The notes below the pieces were generated by a model, which was not told where the DNA came from, did not search any database, and saw only the letters and a program-made list of their open reading frames with translations. Below are positions 1 through 11,265 of a stretch of 64,000 nt of DNA, piece by piece. The stretch comes from Endomychus coccineus. Its lineage: Eukaryota; Arthropoda; Insecta; Coleoptera; Endomychidae. The number at the start of each line of letters is the position of its first letter. Positions within the stretch are counted from its first letter, which is position 1. Position numbers and translations under genes: made by a program. The stretch is taken from contig OY294067.1 in assembly GCA_958510875.1 (NCBI GenBank), forward strand, positions 230,917,771-230,981,770, read 5' to 3'.

Positions 1-384
1 GATCAGGAGCGTATTCATGAGGATAATGTAAATGTTCAGAAAATCTTGGAAGACTTCCCCATAAATAAAAATGGAATAAAATCATTCAGACTAGGGAAAT
101 TTCTGCCGAATAGAACAAGACCAACTAAGGTAATTTTGAACTCATTGGAAAATGCTAGATACGTACTGAGAAACAAAGATGTCATTACCTCCAAAATTTC
201 AAGTATAAGAATTTATAGTGATCAAACAAAATCACAACGTGATTTCTTCCTGAAAGTGAAAGCCAATCTTCAAGAACTCATTGATAGAGGTGAGACAAAT
301 GAGACAATCAAATATATAAATAACAAACCAACTATTGTAAATAAACAATCTTATGTAAATGAAAAAACTAGTAGTACAGCCTAA
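1..384 (+). pseudogene. ORF1 (gag-like) C-terminal part of the non-LTR element
   Basis: The frame is open from the first base of the window to a stop at 382-384, so the start lies upstream. The protein contains a basic segment with the pattern RLGK...RTRPTKVIL about 20-35 residues after position 46, followed by a lysine-rich stretch with VLRNK. This arrangement is common at the end of ORF1 proteins of insect CR1/jockey-like elements, which bind the element RNA. No CCHC knuckle is visible in the part present. The endonuclease frame starts a few bases after the stop, as expected for ORF2. A host gene is unlikely given that context. Confidence 0.65.
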
Positions 385-390
385 TTACTA

Positions 391-2948
391 CTAAAATCAG
401 ACATTATCTATCTGAATGCCCAGAGTGTAATAAGAAATCGAGATATCATTCAGTATAGCTTAAGTTGTTACAAATCGAAAATTATTTTAGGTATCCAGTG
501 AAACTAGAACAACAAGAGACGTTGAAGATGTTGAAATAAATATTGTCATTTATAATTGTATTCGGTATGACTCTTCAAATAGACACACGGGAGAAGTTCT
601 TATATATGTGAAAAATGATATCCGTTTTTCTTTCTTTAAAACATTTGTGCTAGAAAAAAACTACTAGTGTCGTGTTATGAGAATTCATGTTTCATACGCA
701 ACATGGTAGGTCGGGTGCCTTTACCACTCACCATCGAGCTCAGATGCCAAATTTCTGGAGGACCTTGAAGAAATGTGGGACAGTTTTTTTTTAACAAATC
801 TATGAACAATTATTGAATCACATTGAAAACAATAACTTATTATTGAACAACCAATCTGGAATTCGAAAAAAATTTCCTTGTGAATCGTCACTACAAGTCA
901 CACTATGTAAATTTAAAGAAAATGTAGACAAATATGTCGTAAGTGGGTTCTTGGATTTGATACCTTCGACCGAAGCATTCTGTAAGGCTAATTTAGTTCA
1001 ATATGGTATTCGCGACAGTATTTAGGATCGAAAACAAACAGTACATTTAATAAGTGTCTATCATCTGGAATCAGTAATGATAGGGGTGTTCCTCAAGGTG
1101 CCGTCGTCACTGTTTATTCTTTATTTAAACAATATAGTCATATACAGGGTGACATAGAAAAAAGTACCGTGCATAGTGTCAGGCGATAGATGACACTAAA
1201 ATAAGAAAAAAGTTCCTATTAACATATATGCTCAGACGCTTAGTTTTTGAGGTACAGGGTGGTGTTGAAGTTGAAACAAAAATTTCGTTTTTTGCAAATA
1301 TTTCCGGAACCGTTCATCGTACAGAAAATAGCTTTTGCAAGCATTTTTTACTCATAGTAAGCTATGTTCCGTGCGATAAAACTTTTTTTTTTAGTCATGA
1401 TTGGTGAAGATTTTGAAAGGGTAGTGTGTGTTTTTCAGCCCAACTTCTACGCCACTGGAAAAAAAACAATTTTTAGACAACTATTTAAACTGCCAATGTT
1501 TTCTACACAAAAAAGGTACTTTTGGTCATAAGCTCTTAAGTTGACCGTTTTCGAGAAAAATCAACTTTTATGTTGAAAAACATGGTAAATTCTTACTAAT
1601 TAAACAAAATTTATTCAAACGTTAGAACAGGTAACAAAACCAAAAAATTGACCATGCTTTTCAACATAAAAGTTGATTTTTCTCGAAAACGGTCAACTTT
1701 AGAGCTTGTAACCAGGAGTACCTTTTTTCTGTAGAAAACATTGACAGTTCAAACGGTTGTCTCAAAATCGTATTTCTTCCAGTGACGTAGAAGTTGGAGA
1801 GAAAAACATGCACTACCCCTTCAAAAACTTCACCATTCAAGACTAAAAAAAATTTTTTTTTAGCACAGAACAAAGCTTACTATGATTGGAAAATGCTTGC
1901 AAAAGCTGTTTTCTGTACGATAAACGATTCCGGAGATTTTTGCAAAAAACGAAATTTTTGTTTCAACTTCAACCCTGTATCTCAAAAACTAAGCGTCTGA
2001 GCATATATGTTAATAGGAACTTTTTTCCTTATTTTAGTGTCATCTATCGCCTGACACTATGCACGGTACTTTTTTCTGTCACCCTGTATGTACACGGTTA
2101 ATTCATGAATCAGTTTGCAGATGACATCCTGATAGCTTGTAGTGATTGTAACTTAGACTTAGCTGTAAAAAAAATTAACACAGTCTTAAAAGATATCACC
2201 AAATATTTGAGGGTAAATAAACTCAAATTGAATGTCTCCAAAACAAAAGGGATGATAATCACGACTAAATATGAATATCGTAAGCTAAATATCAATAATA
2301 TAAATTTGCATGTAAATAATGACCAAATATAAATTGTGCCAACAATGAAGTACTTGGGCTTCATGTTAGATAATTCCCTACCTTTCAATGATCATTTTGA
2401 ATTTATCATCAAAAAAGTATCAAAAAAAACATATTTATTCCCCAGAATTGCTCAATCTCTCTCAACTGTCTACAACACTATAATCTAGCCACATTTTGAA
2501 CGCTGTGCTTCCATATTATTTACGTTAAATTTCAACAAGAAAAATCAATCACAAAAATTGCAAAATCGGGGCATGCGAATTATTTTGAAATCAATTCGAT
2601 ATACCTCTGTCATGTTTATGTATACAAACAACTTTGCAATGGTTTTCTGTTACTGAACGTCTTCATTATCTTACAATGGTTTTCATATTTAAAATGTTAA
2701 ACTTAGCTCCTTCACATCTTCAGAAATATTTGGTTTATCAGCATAATGTTCATTCCTATGAAACTAGAAATCGAAATGATTTTCATACTTTAAGAATGAA
2801 CAGAAAGAGTACAATGAATTCATTATTCTTTAGAGGATTTCAGGAATTCAACAAATTATCTGAATCTTTAAGAAATATTAGTCTACTTGTAAAATTCAAA
2901 AATAGCTTGAAAAATTTCATGAGAAATGTTCGAATATTATTCAAATGA
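391..2948 (+). pseudogene. ORF2 endonuclease-reverse transcriptase, broken
   Basis: Endonuclease N-terminal motifs are readable at 391-660 (a LNAQS-type start and an RHTGE...LIYV block). The reverse transcriptase begins near 800 with a QSGIRK...C block (QSGFR-type motif), then GVPQG at about 1082-1100. Reading resumes after the nested insertion at 2109 with QFADDI, the catalytic box. A KYLGF block near 2347-2362 and the C-terminal region with HSYETR (ORF at 2634-2948) follow. Several frame changes and stops are needed to read through, and most of the endonuclease after about residue 90 is missing. The protein would have nicked target DNA and copied its RNA by target-primed reverse transcription; this copy cannot. 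Confidence 0.8.
1145..2086. mobile_element. 942-bp palindromic (foldback) DNA transposon with TA target duplication
   Basis: The ends are CAGGGTGACA and TGTCACCCTG, flanked by TA on both sides (1143-1144 and 2087-2088). The left arm (1145 to about 1588) and right arm (about 1651-2086) are inverted copies of each other over roughly 435 bp, by eye near 90% identical, around a loop of about 60 bp. TA duplication and a CAGGG start fit a non-autonomous Tc1/mariner-superfamily element. Open frames inside it (for example 1661-1873 minus and 1794-2000 plus) occur at mirror positions in the two arms and have no recognisable domain, so I do not call genes. It interrupts the reverse transcriptase of the surrounding non-LTR element. 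Confidence 0.85.
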
Positions 2949-3667
2949 ATATTTGCGTACATAAATATTTAAGAATAAGTGAACAATTCATAATATATAA
3001 GTTTTTATTGTTATTTTCCAAATTTGTGAACTGTATATTAGGTTCTTCCTATTTGGAATAAAGATCTATCTATATCTATAAACCAAATATTTCCGTTTCT
3101 AGTTCCACAATATTTTCTGTTTAAATTATTCCTGTAATATTTCCAAAAAGTTATCACCTCAAACGCTTGTCTCCTTTTGAACTGATACTTGCTATGGTAC
3201 TAGCAGTAGAAAATTCAAGGCAAGTTACTTGTTCACTTGGCTTGCTTCTCTACTGATTTCATGTGAACTATCCCCCAAAGCTACAATATTGCTTAATAAT
3301 TGAGTTGACGTTCCAAAATATACCATTTCAATTGGATCTCTGAGGACGAAATTACTGGTCATCAACCGAAAATATTGAAAGTTTCCCAAAAACAAAATAT
3401 GTATGAATTCTCTTACCGTCTTCTCGACCGGTAAGTGAACTTTATCAATCAGGCAACGGTAGCATAACATTTGTAAATGAATCGGCCCCAGGTTACTTTA
3501 ATCCGATCACCGCCTCAGTACTCGAGTGAAATTTATTGACAACAACTTACCCTTCGCAGACCCCCCGTTAAAAAGTTATGAGAAATTAAAGTTACCATGT
3601 GACGTCTATGAGAAATTAGTTTTAAGCGCGATCGATATAGATGGGTAGGAAATAATGACCCTCATCC

Positions 3668-3801
3668 ACTAGAAATACAATTGAATTACTAAGGATCTTT
3701 CAGCTACCAAGTATACCCATCATCATAGTAAACTGTTTACTCTGTCGATGGCTAGTTGGTAGCTAGAAGGTCTTTAGTACTTTAACAGTATATTTTGTAG
3801 T
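3668..3801. repeat. Imperfect inverted repeat (possible MITE-like hairpin)
   Basis: The stretch around 3687-3710 (TTACTAAGGATC...AGCTACCAA) is matched in reverse complement by 3755-3780 (TTGGTAGCT...CTTTAGTAC). Weaker pairing continues outward for about 20 bases. No target duplication was identified. It may be a small transposon or a chance hairpin. Confidence 0.35.
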
Positions 3802-4124
3802 ATTATTCGAATCAACGATTAATTTGAGACATTATATTTCATACCAATAAGTGACATACATAATAGTAATTGAACGTCCAAACACGATGTAGATATAAAT
3901 CCATAGGTTAAAGGTAATTTCCTCGTTTTTCGAATATTCGAGGGATTCATAATTTGCGATTTGTATCCGATCGGCTTTTACATGTGCATCCTGTTGTTGA
4001 AATCGGGGCCACGTGCTTCGGCGTGGTCATCCTGTTGAATATTTACGATTTCAGTGAATCTCGTCTATATGTAATTAATCAAGTCTTTTTTCGTCAGAAG
4101 CGTCACGATTTTTGTTTAGGAAGC

Positions 4125-4360
4125 CATAACAATAACTGTTTCCATCATTATTATGATGTATCTATATGAAAGTATTTATTCATGACCAAAATATCTGAGT
4201 TAAAATTAAAGTCGAGGTCGAAGATCGCTCGACGACGCTAAGCTGGCAATGGCGCCGTAAGGAAGCATATTGGAAGCAATAACATTAACAACTGTTCTCA
4301 TCATTATTATGATGTATCTACTTCTACATAAATATAATATGTTCATGACAAAAATATGTT
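4125..4360. repeat. Two diverged direct repeats about 150 bp apart
   Basis: Both copies (about 4125-4204 and 4276-4360) run from an AGGAAGC-type start through a shared TCATTATTATGATGTATCTA block to a TTCATGAC block. They differ by small insertions. This looks like an old local duplication. Confidence 0.55.
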
Positions 4361-4901
4361 AGTTACGTTTAAAATGTGCCCTTAGGGATTACGGGTTAGT
4401 ATCCACAGACGTGAATATCATTTTATATATATTCTCTGTTTGATCCGGATTTTTTCAATCGATACACTTCAAAAACAATATGGAATTAATGTTAGTAGAC
4501 ATTTTTATTTCTTTTCATCCCGCCCTTTTGTTGTGTGGTTATATTCATCCCCGAGTAGGTAACAACCGATAATCCTACCTTAAATTCGTACCCATGGTAG
4601 GTAGCTTTGAAAAATTACGCAACAAAATTCGACTCTGACCAAGGCATTATATGTTGAAACTATTGCATCGAATAGACATAGCAAATTGTTATGATTTGTC
4701 AAAAATGTCTTAGTTCTTCTCCGACGGTCATTCGAGAATAATATATTAAAGATGTTTGTTCGTTTAAGTGAACGTGGAACACCAGTATTAGTAGTGTAAA
4801 ATTTACAAAACTCAAGGTGTTAACACGTGGGAAAATATTTTGGGGATGTACAGATCGTTCTTGGAAAGCGAATGTTTATAATATGGGCCCAAAAATTTCA
4901 A

Positions 4902-5995
4902 GCTATTGCATAGCTTTTATCGCGGGCTTTGAGCGCGGCGACCGAATCAAGAAATTCCGTAACGAAAATAACCTAACACCCCCCACTCCGCCTACCATGT
5001 AGTTCGGCCGAGCGTTCGCTTAACGTGTATGTATATGGTACGACTGTACGAAGCTCGCACGGATCGAGACGAACTGCTCCGAAATCGGACGAATACGTAA
5101 GCAGCTGTTTGTGAGAAAGTATATAGGTGTATAGGTATCTATCATATCTTTATAATGCCACACTCACCGCATGTGCGCCCCGTAAGTATACATGTAGGTA
5201 TATATACTGTTGTAGATACTGTTCCAAAAGGTGGGGTAGCTATTTACCAAAATAATAATAATGTTACTAATATTATGACTCCGAATATTGAAATAAATAT
5301 TGCACACGTTAGCGATGTTAATGTTAGGCGCTCATTTGTAGGAGATATTTCTGCGTGCTTATGCAAACTTAAAAATGGCCTACACATAGTCATGGTAGCA
5401 ATTCACATTTATCCGAATCCAAAATTGGACAAGGTAGAGCATTTTATTCATCGCACTTTACTGGAGTACACTGAAGAAGGGTCGAAAATACTTGGTACAA
5501 ATGGTAATAAATTTCCACTTATCTTGGCTGGCGATTTCAACATCAACTTCGCTGATAAAAAATCAGAGCGGTTGACAACATTTCTTTCGGAAAAATTAAA
5601 TTTGAAGATGAATAATGATCCACAAGAATCCACAACAAAATATGGGACCACCATTGACGCGGTATTTTCCAGATATTTAGAGGATATCAAGTCTCAAACT
5701 TATGTTTCTTTCTTCAGTTACCATAAACCTATAGTTTCAATGATAAAAATTCCTGAATAACCTACATATATTGTAAGATAATAAAAATATTTTAAACGAT
5801 ATTAACTTCTCATTTATTCGATAAAAGAAAAAAATTGTTTTCTTATCGGTCACCACGCTCAAAAAATGTAACTGGAATTAATATAAAAGAAAAAAAATAA
5901 TGCATAAATAAAAAATAAATAAATAATTATAATTGCATAAGTTGATAAAAATGCTATGCAATAGCTTTACCGCGGCAGTCCAAGAGTGCCACACG
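4902..5995 (+). mobile_element. Candidate Helentron (Helitron-like) copy, about 1.1 kb
   Basis: An endonuclease-like frame (5155-5760) is bracketed by two related motifs in the same orientation: GCTATTGCATAGC at 4902-4914, followed by TTTTATCGCGGGC, and GCTATGCAATAGC at 5953-5965, followed by TTTACCGCGGCAG. The two 13-mers are exact reverse complements of each other. The right motif is followed by a T tract at 5996. Helentrons encode a Rep-helicase plus an endonuclease of this type and insert next to T; here the Rep-helicase part is absent. The true 5' end may lie somewhat outside 4902. The assignment rests on the endonuclease type plus the paired termini and is inference. Confidence 0.45.
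5155..5760 (+). CDS. Endonuclease/exonuclease/phosphatase-like domain protein, 201 codons, intact frame
   Basis: The ATG at 5155 opens a 201-codon frame with no interruption, unlike nearly every other frame here. A GGVAIY block lies near residue 27, PLILAGDFNINF near residues 125-137, a TTKYGTTIDAVF block near residues 161-172, and SYHKPI near residues 189-194. These match the C-terminal half of the endonuclease/exonuclease/phosphatase fold, in which GDFN and the final S-D-H triad are catalytic. In this protein the usual Asp of SDH is Tyr, a change I associate with Helentron-type endonucleases. The N-terminal glutamate motif of the fold is absent, so the frame may be a truncated C-terminal part. 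An alternative is a non-LTR endonuclease fragment, but no reverse transcriptase follows. Confidence 0.6.
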   Translation: MPHSPHVRPVSIHVGIYTVVDTVPKGGVAIYQNNNNVTNIMTPNIEINIAHVSDVNVRRSFVGDISACLCKLKNGLHIVMVAIHIYPNPKLDKVEHFIHRTLLEYTEEGSKILGTNGNKFPLILAGDFNINFADKKSERLTTFLSEKLNLKMNNDPQESTTKYGTTIDAVFSRYLEDIKSQTYVSFFSYHKPIVSMIKIPE

Positions 5996-6079
5996 TTTTT
6001 TTTTTATTCTAGAAATAACCTCTGATGACACCTAGATAAGAATTCAATACAATGTGGTTCAAGCTTGATAACAACAGAC

Positions 6080-8150
6080 AAAATTTATCTGTTCTTCATT
6101 CATCACCTAAGAAATTTCTTTCTATGAAAGTTGATCTCATTCAGCAGCAGCGGAAATGATCATCATAGGGGATTTCAATGTTCACAACTCCGCTTAGATC
6201 AAGTACTCAAAGAAGACGGATGACGCAGCACTACAGGCTATTGTCTCGAGCAATTAATTATTGAATCAACACGGATCCCTGATAACAACTATCATCATGC
6301 CAATATGCTTGACTTATTACTCACTAACAACTAATCCAGATCCCTATTAAGTGAAAGTCCGTGCACCATTGGGAGACTGTGACCGTTCCACTCATCACTA
6401 TGACCTGTTCCCATCACTCCACGAACCAATGCAACACCTCCATACACAGTTTGAAATTACAACTCAGCCAACTGGGCACATGTTTTAATCTTTGGAGGAG
6501 CATATGTTTTGTAATGTGATGACACAACGCAATGTGTCGAAAGAACGGCTAAGAAACTGGTGAACCATGATTCAATGAAATCTGTTCTAGGGCATCATTT
6601 CTAAACAAAGAGCATACAGTAGTATGCGCGGAAACCCTTGCCTGGAAACCAGAACAGAATATGTTGAAACCAGAAATATCTGCAGTCGCATAATAAACGC
6701 TTCTAAAAAGGCATATAACGCCGCAATAAGATCAAAGCTTATCGAATGCCCGAACGACTCCCATTCATTTTGGACTTTCGCCAAGGTAATTGGTAGGAAT
6801 TTCACTTCCGTTTCATGTCCTCTTCTAACTGAAAATGATGGCACACTGGCTAATACACCACAAGAAAGCACTTCTTGTTGAAATGTTTGCAGCAAATTCC
6901 ACTTTGGAGGCAGAAGGAAAGAACCCTCCTAATATTGCTATCATCGATAGCTGAAATTGCTTTCGGAGAGCGCACAATCAAACGCATTCTGGTTGATCTC
7001 AATACCAAAAAGACAATGGAGCCAGACGGAATTTCACCTGTCGCTCCCAACTATGTGCGCCAGAATTAGCACCAGTTTTCTGCAGGTTGTTCACCCTTTC
7101 ATATAAACTTGGTGCATTTCATTCCAGCTGGAAGATAGCTAAAGCTCAACCAATTCTAAAAAAAATGAAAGAAGACCCTTCCTAATAATTACAGAACTAT
7201 TGCACTATTATCTGTCATCTCTAAAGTGATGGAGATAGCAATCAACATCGAGTTCATCCAATACCTAGAGAGCTCCGAAATCATGAATGATCGACAATAT
7301 GGCTTCCGTCAGCAGAGATCAACAGGAGACCTGATTGCCTACGTGACACATGTATGACAGAAATCTATCGGAAAATGTAGGGAATCTCCAGCTGTAGCAT
7401 TCAATATCTCCAAAGCATTTGTCCTAGTCTCTCCTTCTTGTGAACTTCCATCATATTGTTTGCCGCCTCAACCTTGTCACATAGTAGCAAGTTCCCCCTC
7501 ATATAGATAACTTCATGTGATGGTTAACGCTGATATTCTGCAGAGACCTGTCTTGATACCAGTTTTGTTTCTGCTCTTCATCAACGATCTGATGGAGGTG
7601 ACCCTGTCTTGTCCACAGCTTTGCAGATGATGGTACACTTTTAACCGCTTTTCCATCTAGGGCCCCTATATCATCCAATGAGCCCAGAAAAGCGAGACAG
7701 TGGAATTTGATACAAGCAAATCTCAAGCTTGTATCCTCTCCATGAAGGCGGATCCCACAATCCCTAATACAATGATGTCAGGTTCAACTATTCCTATGAA
7801 CTTTTCCATATCCATGCTCGGAATCGCCACCAACAGCACCCTCTCATGGGATGATCATGTGAGGTCCATTGTGAAACCCACTTCTCAAAATCCTGATTTT
7901 CAATTCCGTGCCAAGTGAAACTTTACATCCCAGCCGCTCCTCATAATCTACAAAGCAGATGTTCGACCTGTCCTGGAGTACTGTTCACATGTTTGGAGTT
8001 CGGCTCCCAAACATACGCTGAAGCTCTTGGATTAGACGAAGATACACGGAAATCGCAATTAGTCATCAGGACGCCAACGCAGAAGCACGTGGCCTCAAGA
8101 TTCAACAACAAGATGCTCAGGAGTGTTATCAACCTGATGTTCTCAGTATA
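6080..8150 (+). pseudogene. Jockey-like non-LTR retrotransposon, endonuclease-reverse transcriptase remnant
   Basis: Endonuclease motifs appear at about 6160-6400 (IIGDFNVHN, then a LDLLLTNNPD block). A linker frame follows at 6624-6881 with a SFWTFAK-type block. Reverse transcriptase motifs are readable across frames: NYRTIALLSVISKVME near 7190-7235, RQYGFRQQRSTGDL near 7290-7335, FLLFINDLME near 7565-7600, and SFADDGTLL near 7618-7645. The C-terminal block HMFGVRLPN near 7988-8015 corresponds to HVWS.APK of the family. Stops and frameshifts occur throughout. The same family has 3' fragments at 43928-44305 and, inverted, at 41985-42215. The right end is truncated near 8150, where a transposase remnant on the other strand begins. 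Confidence 0.75.
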
Positions 8151-8164
8151 ACCTCGGAGAACTC

Positions 8165-8580
8165 GCTCGATGTTGATTTGGTTTTGAAAATCATCTCCGT
8201 ACAGTTCTTGAAGAAGTTCGATGTGATACGGATGAAACTTATGCTTTAATGCTATTCGATGAATAGTGCTCTGCGACATTCCAGTTTCTGCATCAATTTC
8301 TCGTGAACTCAATTTTGAATTTTCTTCGAACATCAAAAGGACTTCTAATTCTTCATCATCGCGTATTCTACGACCAAACAATACTCTTTTTGTGTATGCG
8401 ACGTTCCCGGTAGCTTCAAATCGGTCTTTTACTTTTTGAAAAGCGGCACTTTGCGGTATACGTGCTTCTGTATATTTCTGATAGTAAATTCTTCTTTCCA
8501 ATAAAATATTTTTATCAGGTTCTCAATAAACTCTACACCATATTTATCAGTTCTTGACACATGAAATTCATTTCAGAAAA
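8165..8580 (-). pseudogene. Transposase N-terminal helix-turn-helix region (IS630/Tc1/mariner-like, DUF4817 type)
   Basis: Reading leftward on the minus strand, a frame open from about 8501 to 8180 carries KVKDRFEATGNV, a run of acidic residues, then LSSREIDAETGMSQSTIHRI and FHPYHIELLQEL. This is the double helix-turn-helix pattern of insect transposases that bind their terminal repeats (ETGSV, then STREI...SQSTVHRI, then PYHIQLVQEL). The coding sense ends just after QELYGDDF; the frame only appears to continue to 7941 because it runs antisense through the neighbouring jockey-like element. The catalytic DDE part is missing here, but a related copy with it lies at 56010-56935. No terminal repeats were found. 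Confidence 0.65.
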
Positions 8581-8589
8581 TAGTAGTCT

Positions 8590-10435
8590 TGTATGAATCT
8601 AAATGGAACTCAGAACTGACAGATTGCAAAGTTGACAGTAAATCACTTGATTTGTGCATTGTTTTTAATGGAAAGTTTAGTTACTCGTTTGTTTTATTTG
8701 ATAACAGCCTGATTGTTCACTATCAACCATACTCACCTTACATCGTTGGAAAGCTTATTGAAAGACCTTTCGACTAATGAAATAATATACAGAATGTTCC
8801 ATAGAGAATAAGAAAGCTGTGTTTTGTTCTGTTATGGTTCTCTCTGTATACTTTGCACATTCTCGAGAAATTCCTGCCAATGGATAATTTTCCACCATAT
8901 TGAAAAACTGCTCGCGTAAGAATCGCCGTTTAATTTCGATCAGTAAGCACAGAGTGATTCCTTAAAGTAGACACCTTTTGATTCTAAAATGTGTAATAAT
9001 TCGGATACGGTTAACAAGAGACCAATGTTATGTATATCATTCTCCTCAAATTAATGAGGGCTTTCGAAATAATGATCACAGTATAAGGTGTACCATTGAA
9101 AAAACATAAATTTGGTTTGTTTTTTAATAAAGATCATGAATGTATATGAATGCAAACATTTCCTAATTATGCTCTGCTTGTGTATCTATTTCATAAAAAA
9201 ACGCTTGGCAATATATCCAATAGCAACGGAGCTATTGGAGTTTCTCGGAACTCTGGGTCACTCCGTATATCAATTTTATTATGCTCTTGCACACATCGGT
9301 CGGCGATATTCTAATACACATTAAATGTTTACGAGATTAGCATAGAATTCAAATTTTTTCGACGGGGAAAATGATTCGGAAAGTTCTTGTTAACATTTGC
9401 TCATCAACTTTGATGAAATGTCGCAAACTAATGTTAGTTCAAGCTTCATGTTTGTCTTCTTGACCCGGTTCACTCCCATTCTGTAATTTATGCAGTATGC
9501 AAAATGGACATTAGATTAGGTGAAGATTATATTATAAATCCATTTTTCTTATTGCTGATGTTGTTTTCATGTATCGTAATATTTTCTTCAATTTGCGCTT
9601 CTTAGCTTTTATAATTGTTATTATATTTATTCAGTCATATAGTATATTACCCTCAACTCTATTCTTAATAAATTTAATAACAAAAATAATAATACTAATA
9701 CTGTTATGTCAGATACCAGTAGTGCCTGAATGAAACCTTATGTTTATACTAAACATGACTAAGTATCTGATATGTACTCCACACTACAAGTGTAAGTGTA
9801 AGTGATTAAATGATACGTAGATCACTAACTTTCCTCACTTTCCCTTTGTTAGCCTAATTTCATGCTTTCGGACACTTCTGCGGGTTAAATATATAATCGC
9901 AATTTATAACGAACATAATGAATCAAAGGTAAAAATTATACCTTATGTAATGGAAGTTTATTTGAATTTACAACATATGTGTTTTAGATCATTGATTTAA
10001 CAGGCCTTACTTCTACACAGAGTAATTAATATATTCTAACGTCATTATGAAGTAACTATAGATTTCAGGATTATCTCTATGGCGAGGAACACAAAAATGT
10101 AATTTTTTTGAATTTTAAATATCAATTTCAGACAATTTTGCAAGTTAATTATATGATTGTCATATATTTAAAACCAGAAAAACACAGTTGTCATAACGTT
10201 AAAAAACGTAGTATAGGTTGCATTCGAAAAATTGTAGAGTATGTCAAAAGTACCATTTGCAAGGACGCTTCTGCGCCCGAAAACAATACATTTTCTATTT
10301 TCACCACTTTGAAGCGATTTGTAAATTTTCAGACATAATCTCAAAAATAGTGAAGGATTAAGAAAGGTTCAATACGGATATTTCCGCAAGAATCCTTATT
10401 TTTTCAGGCCGATTATGCAATCGTCCCTTTACTCC
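8590..10435. other. AT-rich DNA without recognised genes
   Basis: Short frames at 8589-8777, 9112-9324 and 10108-10338 show no domain and no splice context I can defend. A stretch at about 10162-10200 (AACCAGAAAAACAC, then TTGTCATAA) resembles 48785-48822, so it may belong to a dispersed repeat. Confidence 0.45.
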
Positions 10436-10530
10436 AAGTATAGTGATTAATAAAGATTCTTGACCCAGTATGAATTGTATATAAAAATTCTCGGGAAATA
10501 GGTCACATTTACACTCTGTTTTAAATTTTC

Positions 10531-10572
10531 GTCTTTACGGACGTTTCGGTCTCAAGACCATCATCAGAAGAC
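10531..10572 (-). ncRNA. Hammerhead-ribozyme-like motif, left arm
   Basis: Read on the minus strand: GTCTT, core CTGATGA, an unpaired T, GGTC-TTGA-GACC, GAA, ACGTCCGT, A, AAGAC. GTCTT pairs with AAGAC (stem I), and GGTC pairs with GACC (stem II). The GAA and the A before AAGAC occupy the conserved positions. The extra T between core and stem II departs from the canonical motif. Confidence 0.5.
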
Positions 10573-11223
10573 TTATTATGTCTAAAACTTGATTACTTAA
10601 AACTAATTGTATTACACAAAGGGTCCAAATCGCACCAATTTCAATTTAAATGCCCACGACGCCGAAACGAACAGAAACACGATTAAACGAAATTGTAAAC
10701 CTCAATGCTATAGTAAAATTATCAAAAATCCACTGCTAAGAAGATTTCCTAATAAAAGCGTACTCATGTCAACACAGTAAGTGATCGACTGAGACGAGAC
10801 AAATAAAATTTGATTTCTAAGTATACACTTTCAAACCAGATGTTAGATTTACGAGCTAATAGGAAAAGGTTTTGTCGTGACAGGAGGTATACTTGACATT
10901 CTACCTAAATATATACTATTAACATTATAACGAGGCATATAGGAATTTGCAAGAGATATTATTTGATCAAATTTGTATAGATATGACTTAGATTTCGTGT
11001 ATTTGTCCTATGATTTACAGATTTGGAGTCACGTTTCATGTGAATCATCTCCAAAATAGATATTTTATAATAATTACCGATTATTGAGCATTGAGGTTTA
11101 CAATTTCGTTTAATCGTGTTTCTGTTCGTTTCGGCGACGTGGGCATTTTAATTGAAATTGGTGCGATTTGGACGCTTTGTGTAATACAATTAGTTTCAAG
11201 TAATCAAGTTTTAGACATAATGA

Positions 11224-11265
11224 GTCTTCTGATGATGGTCGTGAGACCGAAAAGTACGTAAAGAC
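11224..11265 (+). ncRNA. Hammerhead-ribozyme-like motif, right arm
   Basis: Read on the plus strand: GTCTT (11224-11228), CTGATGA (11229-11235), T, GGTC-GTGA-GACC (11237-11248), GAA, AAGTACGT, A (11260), AAGAC (11261-11265). Stem III is weakened relative to the 44779 copy because a C has become A. It is the mirror of the motif at 10531-10572. Confidence 0.45.

Larger units (their letters stand above)
1..3082 (+). mobile_element. CR1/jockey-like non-LTR retrotransposon, degenerate, split by a nested insertion
   Basis: In order on the plus strand I see an ORF1-like protein end, an apurinic-type endonuclease, a reverse transcriptase and a short 3' UTR, which is the standard two-ORF non-LTR layout. 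The 5' part lies outside the window. The 3' end is AATAAA followed by a short TCTAT/ATCTATA repeat near 3057-3080, typical of CR1/L2-type elements that end in short tandem repeats instead of poly(A). The coding frame has many stops and shifts, so the copy is dead. A palindromic DNA transposon (1145-2086) sits inside the reverse transcriptase, so this element is older than that insertion. Clade assignment (CR1, L2 or jockey) is by motif only. Confidence 0.85.
3083..4800. other. AT-rich intergenic DNA without recognised genes
   Basis: No open frame here has a recognisable domain. Two small structures stand out. One is an imperfect hairpin of about 130 bp at 3668-3801. The other is a local duplication at 4125-4204 and 4276-4360 that shares TCATTATTATGATGTATCTA and the TTCATGAC(C/A)AAAATAT block that follows. 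A frame on the minus strand at 3225-3470 (81 codons) has no motif I know. Confidence 0.5.

Noticed and set aside
1661..2000. Opposed open frames within the 942-bp palindrome
   Set aside because: Mirror images of one another in the two arms and without any domain.
7941..8180. Continuation of the transposase frame leftward
   Set aside because: This part runs antisense through the jockey-like element; the transposase sense ends near 8180.
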